Positions 33,905-44,500 of a DNA stretch of 64,000 nucleotides are shown one piece after another. The notes under the pieces are model-generated. The model saw only the letters and a list, made by a program, of their open reading frames with translations, did not search any database and was not told the DNA's origin. Made by a program: the position numbers and the translations under genes. Origin of the DNA: Prunella strophiata (lineage: Eukaryota > Chordata > Aves > Passeriformes > Prunellidae). Within the stretch, counting starts at the first letter, position 1; every line of letters begins with the position of its first letter. The stretch lies in contig JAZBQD010000026.1 in NCBI GenBank assembly GCA_036583965.1, positions 1,240,001 through 1,304,000 on the forward strand, given 5' to 3'.

Positions 33905-36890
33905 GGATGAGGGGGCTCCCGGGGGCTCCGGGCACATCCCGGGAGTTCCGGGCACATCCCGGGAGTTCCGGGCACATCCCGGGAGTTCCAGGCACATCCC
34001 GAGGGCTCCGGGCACATCCCGGGAGTTCCGGGCACATCCCGAGGGCTCCGGGCACATCCCGGGGGCTCCGGGCACATCCCGGGGGCTCCGGGCACATCCC
34101 GGGGGCTCCGGGCACAGCCCGGGAGTTCCAGGCACATCCCGAGGGCTCCAGGCACATCCCGGGGGCTCCAGGCACATCCCGGGGGCTCCGGGCACATCCC
34201 GGGAGTTCCGGGCACATCCCGGGGGCTCCGGGCACATCCCGGGAGTTCCGGGCACATCCCGGGGGCTCCGGGCACAATCCTGAGGGCTCCGAGCACAGCC
34301 CAAGGGCTCCGGTCGCATCCCGGGCTCCGGCCGCATCCCGAGGGCTCGGGGCACATCCCGGGGGCTCCGGGCACATCCCGAGGGCTCCGGGCACATCCCG
34401 GGGGCTCCGGGCACATCCCGGGGGCTCCGGGCACATCCCGGGGGCTCCGGGCACATCCCGGGGGCTCCGGGCACATCCCGGGGGCTCCGGGCACATCCCG
34501 GGGGCTCCGGGCACATCCCGGGAGTTCCGGGCACATCCCGGGAGTTCCGGGCACATCCCGGGGGCTCCGGGCACATCCCGGGGGCTCCGGGCACATCCCG
34601 GGGGCTCCGGGCACATCCCGGGAGTTCCGGGCACATCCCGAGGGCTCCGGGCACATCCCGGGGGCTCCGGGCACATCCCGGGGGCTCCGGGCACATCCCG
34701 GGGGCTCCGGGCACATCCCGGGAGTTCCGGGCACATCCCGGGGGCTCCGGGCACATCCCGGGGGCTCCGGGCACATCCCGGGGGCTCCGGGCACATCCCG
34801 AGGGCTCCGGGCACATCCCGGGGGCTCCGGGCACATCCCGGGGGCTCCGGGCACATCCCGGGGGCTCCGGGCACATCCCGGGAGTTCCGGGCACATCCCG
34901 GGAGTTCCGGGCACATCCCGGGAGTTCCAGGCACATCCCGGGGGCTCCGGGCACATCCCGGGGGCTCCGGGCACATCCCGGGGGCTCCGGGCACATCCCG
35001 GGGGCTCCGGGCACATCCCGGGGGCTCCGGGCACATCCCGGGGGCTCCGGGCACATCCCGGGGGCTCCGGGCACATCCCGGGAGTTCCGGGCACATCCCG
35101 GGGGCTCCGGGCACATCCCGGGGGCTCCGGGCACATCCCGGGGGCTCCGGGCACATCCCGAGGGCTCCGGGCACATCCCGGGGGCTCCGGGCACATCCCG
35201 GGGGCTCCGGGCACATCCCGGGGGCTCCGGGCACATCCCGGGAGTTCCGGGCACATCCCGGGAGTTCCGGGCACATCCCGGGGGCTCCGGGCACATCCCG
35301 GGGGCTCCGGGCACATCCCGGGGGCTCCGGGCACATCCCGGGGGCTCCGGGCACATCCCGGGGGCTCCGGGCACATCCCGGGGGCTCCGGGCACATCCCG
35401 GGGGCTCCGGGCACATCCCGGGGGCTCCGGGCACATCCCGGGAGTTCCGGGCACATCCCGGGAGTTCCGGGCACATCCCGGGGGCTCCGGGCACATCCCG
35501 GGGGCTCCGGGCACATCCCGGGAGTTCCGGGCACATCCCGGGAGTTCCGGGCACATCCCGGGAGTTCCGGGCACATCCCGGGAGTTCCGGGCACATCCCG
35601 GGAGTTCCGGGCACATCCCGGGAGTTCCGGGCACATCCCGGGAGTTCCGGGCACATCCCGGGGGCTCCGGGCACATCCCGGGAGTTCCGGGCACATCCCG
35701 GGGGCTCCGGGCACATCCCGGGGGCTCCGGGCACATCCCGGGAGTTCCGGGCACATCCCGGGAGTTCCGGGCACATCCCGGGAGTTCCGGGCACATCCCG
35801 GGAGTTCCGGGCACATCCCGGGAGTTCCGGGCACATCCCGGGAGTTCCGGGCACATCCCGGGAGTTCCGGGCACATCCCGGGAGTTCCGGGCACATCCCG
35901 GGAGTTCCGGGCACATCCCGAGGGCTCCGGGCACATCCCGGGAGTTCCGGGCACATCCCGGGGGCTCCGGGCACATCCCGGGAGTTCCGGGCACATCCCG
36001 GGGGCTCCGGGCACATCCCGGGAGTTCCGGGCACATCCCGGGAGTTCCGGGCACATCCCGGGGGCTCCGGGCACATCCCGGGAGTTCCGGGCACATCCCG
36101 GGAGTTCCGGGCACATCCCGAGGGCTCCGGGCACATCCCGGGAGTTCCGGGCACATCCCGGGAGTTCCGGGCACATCCCGGGAGTTCCGGGCACATCCCG
36201 GGAGTTCCGGGCACATCCCGGGAGTTCCGGGCACATCCCGGGAGTTCCGGGCACATCCCGGGAGTTCCGGGCACATCCCGGGAGTTCCGGGCACATCCCG
36301 AGGGCTCCGGGCACATCCCGGGAGTTCCGGGCACATCCCGGGAGTTCCGGGCACATCCCGGGAGTTCCAGGCACATCCCGAGGGCTCCGGGCACATCCCG
36401 GGAGTTCCAGGCACATCCCGAGGGCTCCGGGCACATCCCGGGGGCTCCGGGCACATCCCGAGGGCTCCGGGCACATCCCGGGAGTTCCGGGCACATCCCG
36501 GGAGTTCCGGGCACATCCCGGGAGTTCCGGGCACATCCCGGGAGTTCCGGGCACATCCCGGGAGTTCCGGGCACATCCCGGGAGTTCCGGGCACATCCCG
36601 GGAGTTCCGGGCACATCCCGGGAGTTCCGGGCACATCCCGGGAGTTCCAGGCACATCCCGAGGGCTCCGGGCACATCCCGGGAGTTCCGGGCACATCCCG
36701 GGAGTTCCGGGCACATCCCGGGAGTTCCGGGCACATCCCGAGGGCTCCGGGCACATCCCGGGAGTTCCGGGCACATCCCGGGAGTTCCGGGCACATCCCG
36801 GGAGTTCCGGGCACATCCCGGGAGTTCCGGGCACATCCCGGGAGTTCCGGGCACATCCCGGGAGTTCCGGGCACATCCCGGGGGCTCCGT
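33905..36890. repeat. 20-bp CpG-rich minisatellite array
   Basis: About 150 units of 20 bp read GGGCACATCCCGGGAGTTCC (type A) or have GGGGGCTCC (type B) or GAGGGCTCC (type C) in place of the last part. Most units contain CCCGGG and TCCGGG, so CpG density is about two per 20 bp. The left half is mostly type B, the right half mostly type A. Units near the left edge are irregular (34,270-34,350). Stops are absent from the minus strand in all three frames (1026-1125 codons) and from a + strand frame of 1117 codons; a 20-bp unit cycles through all frames, so this is compositional. The array ends about 1.5 kb upstream of the first visible MTMR8 exon. Confidence 0.97.
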
Positions 36891-37115
36891 GCGCATGGAC
36901 CCTGGGGCGCGGGCTCCCGCCCCACGGCGCCGGCGCCCCTGGCCCCGGCGCGGCCGGTCACCCCCGCCATCCTCGCCGTCCGGCCCTCCCTTTCTCTCGT
37001 GGGGGTCACAGCCGCGGTGCTCAGGTGTTGGTGGCTCCGGCGCTCTGTGGGGAGGGGGTTGCAGCGGTGGGCAGAGCCCCAGGGGGTTTGGGGGTGATTC
37101 CGGAATGTTTCCTTT
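36891..37115. promoter_or_regulatory. GC-rich, CpG-dense zone, candidate MTMR8 promoter
   Basis: Directly after the 20-bp array lies about 220 bp with many CpGs (GCGCGGGCTCCCGCC, GGCGCCGGCGCC, CCCGGCGCGGCCGG). It is the nearest CpG-island-like sequence upstream of MTMR8 exon 2, so it is the best promoter candidate in the window. An ATG at 36895 opens a frame, but the peptide does not resemble the MTMR8 N-terminus. The role is inferred from position and composition only. Confidence 0.4.
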
Positions 37116-38194
37116 CTGTCAAAGCGCGGAGATTCCTCTCAGTCCCAAGGAGTGAGACCATAGGGAGCTTTTTTTTCCCCCTCCCCCCAATGAATTAAGT
37201 CAAACTGGAGCTTCGGGAATGCTGTGCTAAAAAGGAATTGCATTTATTCAGGCAGCAGTTGATAATTGAATTGTATCCTTCACTGCAGTAAAGGTTATTG
37301 TTACTCGTTTCGTTCTCTAGGGCGTTCGTTTGGGGATGCTCCTCAGCCCCTGCTCTGAGGTGCTCTGCTGGTCCTGCAGGTCTCTAGTTCTTTGAAAAGG
37401 GCAATATTGTATTTGATAGTTATATCTGCTGAAAAAGATACACGACCTGCTAGGAGGACACTGAGCCCAGGCCTCAGCTCTCCAATTTATTTGCTGAGAT
37501 TTTCCATTTGTACTTGAGACATAAGGAAGCTTGCACATTCAATACCCAGAACTAATCTGTCATTTACTGCTAAAACATTTGTTTTCATTGTCCATCCAAT
37601 TATTTTTTCCTATTATTTCTGCTTAATGGTGAAAGAAAAATTCCATTTGCATTCATTAGGCAGCAAATAGGCCAGGAGAAAATCAATCCAGTGCTGTAAC
37701 ATATTTTATTATGTCCGTGCTGAGTTCTTTAAAGCTGTTTTTTTATTAATTAGCTCGGTGTGGTTTATGAAATACACTTGGAGGCCAGGAAGTGAGTTAC
37801 AAGAAGTAGCTACTGACAAGGAATGAGCAGTGGGAAGTCAGACTGGAGAGGACTGTTCCTTTCAGGGCAACATGTTGATCACCCTGAGCACATGGCAAAG
37901 CCTTTCCTTTGCAGTTCTTTGTCTTGTTATTTCTGCAGCCTCACACAGTAACAAACTGGGATCATCTTGGCTACAGATCCAGTAATCCTGTTAGGGTTTG
38001 CTGGTGCTGTACCACAGCTGTTTGCTTAACCTTTATGGCTTTAATTAATGGACAAATAATTTCAGTTTATGGTGTAAGGCTGCCTTGGTGTTGCAGGGGG
38101 GACTTAAAATCTTGTATTTTTCTGTCTTGCTTCGTGAGCTGTGTATTAGAAGTTGGAAGAATGGAGTTCAACAGGTGTTTAGGCAGTGCTTCCA
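37116..38194. other. Probable MTMR8 intron 1, no exon found
   Basis: AT-rich sequence with no recognised exon. I searched both strands by eye for a short exon encoding a start like that of human MTMR8, ending in phase 0 before GT, and found none. Confidence 0.45.
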
Positions 38195-38395
38195 TCAAAG
38201 CTGGACTGGGAGGAATTTCCCCATGGAGAGGGTGGTCAGGCCTTGGAAGGGGCTGCCAGAGAGGTTTGGAGTGCCCATCCCTGGGGATGTCCAAGGAACA
38301 AGTGGATGTGTGCTGGGTGACAAGGTGGGAATTGGGCACAGGCTGAGATCAGTGGTCCCAGAGGGCTTTTCCAGCCTGGCACTCCTGGCATTCCG
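38195..38395 (+). mobile_element. CR1 LINE 3' fragment
   Basis: GAGAGGGTGGTCAGGCCTTG, GGAAGGGGCTGCCAGAGAGG and GCCCATCCCTGGGGATGTCC correspond to the sense 3' tail of avian CR1. It ends just before the exon 2 acceptor. Confidence 0.75.
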
Positions 38396-38424
38396 TGGTG
38401 TTCTCACGCTGTGCTCCTCTGCAG

Positions 38425-38547
38425 GTGGAAAACGTGAAGCTGCTGGATCGCTACGCCAGCAGGAAGGCGGCCAGCGGGACCCTGTACCTGACAGCCACAC
38501 ACCTGATCTACGTGGATGCCTCTGCTGAAGTCAGGAAGGAAACATGG
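38425..38547 (+). CDS. MTMR8: MTMR8 exon 2
   Basis: The first visible coding exon (residues 1-41 in this numbering). It begins [14 protein letters not shown] after CTCTGCAG and ends at KETW before GTAAGG, phase 0 at both ends. It encodes the first strands of the PH-GRAM domain ([15 protein letters not shown]). Confidence 0.93.
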
Positions 38548-41500
38548 GTAAGGTGGGCTGGAAACACACCTGGAAAAGCTGCTTCAGGTCACAGGATGGA
38601 TTGGATGGGGAGAGACTTGAAGGATCGTCCCATTCCTTGGGCAGGGACACATTCCACTATCCCAGGTGTTCCAGCCTGGCCTTGGGCACTGCCAGGGATC
38701 CAGGGGCAGCCACAGCTGCTCTGGGCACCCTGTGCCAGGGCCTGCCCACCCTCCCAGGGAACAATTCCTCCCCAATATCCCATCCATCCCGGCCCTCTGG
38801 CCATTACCCCTTGTCCTGGAACTTGATGCTCTTATTTCCAGAATGAGCAGGTTTGGGAATTCTGGAGCCATAGTAGTCTTTTAGAGTGTTTTGATACCAA
38901 ATGCTTCCCAGAAACAGCTGGTTTGGAAGGAAATGAGCACAATGGTGACATGACAGAGTTCACTCATGGAATTAGTGTCAGTTCAAGGAATGTGAAAAAC
39001 TTCTGTAATTCCCTATCTAAAACTCAATAATACAAGACCACTAAATGTGAATTTGCAGCTTTTAGAAGTGTAGAATTAGCACTGAAATGAGGCTGTTTTA
39101 TCATTCTAAGGTGAAATGGGTATGACAAAATGTATTTCACACAAAATGTATATGGAGGTGAAAAATGCACCAGGTAAACTGAGCTGCACATCTGCCTCTG
39201 AAAGCAATTTATGTACATCTGTGTTTTTTCAGTCCTGCTTTAGTTCCCAGGGTTTTTGGTGCAGTTTATGTTTGATGTCACAAATAAACTCATTTCCTGC
39301 TGCTCCTTAGCTGCAGGAGGCATAAACAGCTGATTGTATTACAAAGGTTTCCTATGTGCTTGCACTGCTCACAGCTTTATCAGTGACAAATGATGTTTAT
39401 TCCCTTTTCTCCAGATCCTGCACCACCACATCTCCAGTGTGGAGAAGCTGCCCCTGACCACGGCTGGGTACCCCCTGCTCATCCACTGCAAGAACTTCCA
39501 CGTGGCTCACTTTGTGATTGGGCAGGAGAGGGACTGCCACGACGTGTTCACCTCCCTGCTCAAGCTCTCCCAGCCAGGTGCTGGGGTTGGGAATGTGTCC
39601 TGGGAATCTCTGGAATGCTCCAACATGAGCCCTGGCAAAGCTCTGCTGCCCCATGCTTGGGTTTGGCAGGGAGGGAGGAAGTGGGATCAGAATCAGCTTC
39701 CAGCACCAGGGACAATGGCAGGGCTCAGGGAGCTGAGCTCTGTGGAGCAGGACATTTGCATCCAAACTAAACACAGTCTTGGGAGCCAAGAAAGATGGAG
39801 AGAGATTGTTTACAGGAGCCTGGAGTGACAGGACAAGGGGAAATGGATTCACACTGAGAGAGCAGGGTCAGGTGGGATATTGGGAAGGAATCCTTCCCTC
39901 TGGGAGAGTGGGCAGGCCCTGGCACAGGTTGCCCAGGGCAGCTGTGCCTGCCCTTGGATCCCTGGAAGTTGGGGACATTGGGGCTTGGAGCAGCCTGGGA
40001 CAGTGGAAGGTGTCCCAGAGGTGACACTGGATGAGCTGTTGCAACCCAAACCTCTCATGTGATTCTGTCACTCTCTGGCAGTGGGAGTGATGTGGTCTCC
40101 CATGAGGAACTTCTGGAGAGCTGTGCAAAGTTCATGTCCCAAACCTGGCCACTGTCAGTCCCTTGTGTCACCCAGCTGTTGGCTGTGTGCAGCTCTGCCC
40201 TTTCCAGCTGATCCAGGCATTCACAGAATTCCCAAATCCCACAAATTGGCATCTTGGCTGTGTTTCCAGTAGTGTGGTTAGACTGCTCTGCAGTGTTTGC
40301 TCACTTGTGAAAGCCTGTGCTTCACCCTTGCAGTGTGAGCCAGACACCCTCAGAAGCCTGTGCTCTCTTCTAGCTCCAGCTTTTTATTCCAGCATGGATG
40401 AATCTTCAGGCTCTTCTTGCAGGACAGCATTCCACTGAGCTCCTACTTGGCTTTTGCCTCTGGCAGCCTCTGTTTTTGGGATGCTGGAACCAGTATTTGG
40501 AGTTGTGGTATTACAAGGATGTTTTTTGTAGTTGCAATTTGTGAGGGTGTCACCAAGCTGAGGGAGGGGAGTTAATGGCACCAGGCAGCTTCTTGCTGGC
40601 CTTCACACAGGGCTGGGCTGGAAATCCTGTAGGAGAAATGGGCTTTGCTGAGTTTAGATGTGTTTTAATTTGATATTAAGGCCTGTGTCTATTCTCAGCA
40701 CCCCCCCCCCCCCCCTTGTGCTCTTTGGAGTTTTCTTAGTTCTGAGGTTCTGCCTGTGATGCTGTAGGTTTGTGGTGTTAACATTTAAAAGCTGTCACTG
40801 CTCTTTGAGGTTTGAAAATTGGAGGTTTGGGTAGTGCCTGAAGCGTGGGAGGTGTCACTGCAGGGGCTCACACCAGTTTCCTTTGGTCTCTACTTAACTG
40901 TGTAAATGCTGTAGCACTTTCTTTTCTTCTACTTCTGGATTGTAACAGCACATTTTTGTTGTTTTAAGATGTCTGAGTGTGCTCCCTTAATGGATTTTTG
41001 GACAGAACACATCATAACTGGTGATTTGCACATGTGTGATGAACAGCTCTGGGTTACCTGCTTGGTACCCAGCTGCTTTATCAGCCTCTGACAGGTTTCC
41101 CTCTTTCTCTGGAGCTGCCTTGGGAATCAGCTGGATGAGTTATTGGTTGGATTTGCATTTTGTGAAGAGAGGGAAGGAGGTTGGGATGGTGAATGGGCAC
41201 TTGTCAGAGCCAGCCTGAAGCCTTTGTTGGGCTCACAGCAATATTCTAGACATCCCTCAAGTTTTCCAGTCTCAGAATTTGTTGCTGAGCCATGACCTTA
41301 CAGGTGTGCAGGAGCTGTTGTATGAACTCTCCACAGCAAACAGATCTTTGAATCCATGTTTTCATGTGTGGGTTACTGGTTATGATATAAATCCCATCTA
41401 ACATGCTTACTGCAGTGAATTCAGGAGGAAATCATTAGTTTAGGAAAAATTACTTTCTCCAACTTGGGCTAAAACACTTCATTAGAATTAATGTATCTCC

Positions 41501-44500
41501 CTGCATTTGGGAACTGAGTATTGGAAATTCCTGAGGATTTCAGGATGAATTTCAGCACTTGGTACTATCCCAAACCAAAAATCTGTAAAAGGTTGAGAAG
41601 TCTTAAATACTTTGGATACTCTTCTGTAGCACTCAGTCATTGATTTCCAGAAGTTTTGGCCTTCCTGGATGTCTTTGCATCTCTAACTTGTTGATTTTTT
41701 TCTTTCTCCTTCCCAGTGAAACCTGAAGAACTTTATGCTTTCTCTTACAATCCTAAAATGTCCAAGGAGAGCCGGGAGATGGGATGGAAACTGATTGATT
41801 TGAAGCTGGATTACCAGCGCATGGGAATCCCCAACGACTCCTGGGAAATAACGGATATTAACAAGGACTATGAGGTAATTCCTGCCCAGAGGAGCCACTC
41901 CATGCACTGTCTCCTTGTTGTTATTAATGACAGCCCTGCTGCTGCCTCTGGAGAGGAAGGAGCTTGCTTGGTGTGAGTCAAAGCACATCATCTTGATGGG
42001 GAGTTGCAGATGATGATGCTCCAGGAGAGTCACCTTGTTGTGTTTGATCCCCCTGGCAAGGGAGCAGAGCCTTGTTCTTCTGCAGAAATGTCAACCCATC
42101 TGTTAGGCAAAGCTTCAAGTACTCTGAGCTGCTTTTGGTATTTCCAAAGCCTGTCCCACCTGGCTGGTGACAGATGTGGAGGAGAGAAGGAAATGGCAGC
42201 AGTTTGCATTGGTGGGAAAGGAGGCAGAGTGGAGAGGGACTAGGGAAGGAAGGAAGGGAAAAACAGCAGTGGAAAACAGAGCTTTTTTTGCTTTCTCAGT
42301 TGGATCTTCTGCTACCTAAGGGCCCTCTGTCATTTCAGTCTGAGCTGCCTGCTGCTGTTATTTTCCCTGAAAGGCCAACTTGGATCTAAACAACATGAAA
42401 CAAAAGCATTTGTCAGCAAGCTTGTTCAAAATCCTGCTCCACATTATTTCCCTTTTTATTTCTCTGGGGCTGTGTGCAGTCAGACCTGGCTGTTGAAAAG
42501 CAAGGCAAGCAACTCCAAGGAAGACACCAACATATTCATAACCCTGAATCCCTTTCCCTGGTAACTTTCTTTACTTTAAGCTCTGGGTTGAAGAAATACA
42601 AGCCTGTGCTGTCAGAGGTGACTGCCAGTTTTACCTGCCTGTGCCTGTGGGGGCCTGAATTGAGCTCTGATGTGAGAGCTGCTGTTTCCAGTAGCTGCTG
42701 TGGCCATCTCGAATCATTAATCACTCAGAGGCTCTGTTTGCTGCAGTGGAACTCTCAGGTGCTTTAGAGTTTCCTCACAGTTTCCACCCTGTGTTTTAGA
42801 GTTGTCAAGCCAGGCTTGGAGAGCAGCTTATCTTTGAAGTCCATGCTGCAAAGACTCTGCTTGTTTGAGGAGAAAGGATGAAGCTGCTCACTGAGGATTC
42901 CACCTAAGTGCTGGAAGTGCCTTTTAAGTTGCATTACATTTAGAGAGAACTTTTAAATAGGGTTAATTTCTCTTTTGTGGAAAGGAGTTCTTGGCTGTGA
43001 GGAGTGGGCAGGCCCTGGAATAGAATTCCCAGAGTAGCTGTGGCTGCCCCTGGATCCCTGGAAGTGTCCAGGCCAGGTTGGATGGGGCTTGGAGCAGCCT
43101 GGGATAGTGGAAGGTGTCCCTGCCCACAGCAGGGGGTGGGATGGCTTTCATGTCCTTTCCAACCCAACCCATTCTGTGAATCTAATTTAGAAACTTCCAT
43201 GACATTTCTGGATTTAAAGAACTTTGAATCTGCTTTGTGCAGTCCAGTTTTTAGGTTCAGCTGCAGAGTTGATTGTTTCCTGCACTGTTTTCCTGAATAC
43301 CTCATAACCTAATAAGCTAAAGATGAATTTTTTATGAATTTTGAAGAGTTTTTTCCTCTGTTTTCCCTTAGGTTTGCAGCACATACCCTCCTGAGCTCGT
43401 GGTGCCTCGAGCTGCCACCAAGGCTGTGGTGATGGGAAGTTCAAGGTTCAGGAGCCGAGGGCGGATTCCGGTGCTTTCATACTTGTACAAGGAAAACAAT
43501 GTTAGTGCTTCACTGCCTGCTGCTTGGGGGGAATGAGGGCTCTCCTTTTTGTCCAGTTCCATTCTAATGAAAGGAAAGAATAAGATAATTATTAGATTTG
43601 AGGCCTTTGAGAACTGTGCTTCTCTTAATGGCTTTCATTCTGAGTCACAGAATGAACTGAAGGGCAAACACTTGGAATGCATCCAGAGCTCTGCCAAAAG
43701 CACAGACTTTCCAAGCTTCCTGTTGGGAATTTTTTCTTAATCAGCTTTCAGCAATTCCTTCTGATGTGGGGTTTTTTAATCTCCTCTTTAGCTATATTGA
43801 ATAATGTTTTATCAAGTTATATGTTGACTTGGCTGGATTTTCTTAGTATTGAAGAGGAGGAACCACCCTGAAATAAATCCCCACTAGTTCAGAATAAGTG
43901 AAGGTTTCATTTTTTTTTTTCCACTGAAGACCAGAATGTAAATTTGTAACTTTGCTGCCTCAGCAGTGTTTTAGATGCTGATCTTAGGAAAATTCAGTCA
44001 CAGCCAAATTGTTGTTTTCCTGAGGAAGCGTGCCTTGACCTGGGCACTGCCTGGAGTTGTGCTGGAAACTAATGAAATTTCCTTAAAATACACCCTGTGC
44101 TGCTCTGAATGTGCAACAGCAACAACTGATAAGGAAAACTCATAAGAATGGTTTGGAAATAGAAACCAAATGGAAAACAGGGGAAGTTGCTGCCTTCAGT
44201 ACTTTCAGGAGGCTCATGGAAAGGAGGGAGAGGGACTTTTATATGGGAACATAGTGACAGGGCAAGTGGGAATGGTTTTAAACTACCAGAGGGTAGGGAT
44301 GGATGGGATACTGGGGAGGAATTGTTCCCTGGGAGGGTGGTGAGGCCCTGGCACAGGGTGCCCAGAGCAGCTGTGGCTGCCCCTGGATCCCTGGCAGTGC
44401 CCAAGGCCAGGCTGGAGCACCTGAGATAGTGGAATGTGTCCCTGCCCATTGCAGGGGAGTGGAACAAGGTATTTTTAAGGTCCTTTCTACCCAGCCATTC

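Noticed and set aside
33905..36890. NF-kappaB-like site in each type A unit (CGGGAGTTCC)
   Set aside because: It misses the consensus at one position and is absent from type B units. No independent evidence links the array to this factor.
36890..36990. Minus-strand start MAGVTGRAG as a divergent gene at the CpG zone
   Set aside because: The frame runs straight into the 20-bp array and shows no known protein.
36895..37024. ATG at 36895 with a GT after CTCAG as a possible MTMR8 exon 1
   Set aside because: The peptide (MDPGARAPAP...) does not resemble the family start, and the exon would end in phase 1 whereas exon 2 needs phase 0.
33632..37155. Frames of more than 1000 codons on both strands over the 20-bp array
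   Set aside because: A 20-bp unit without stops passes through every frame. There is no conserved domain, and the ends run into unique sequence without gene structure.
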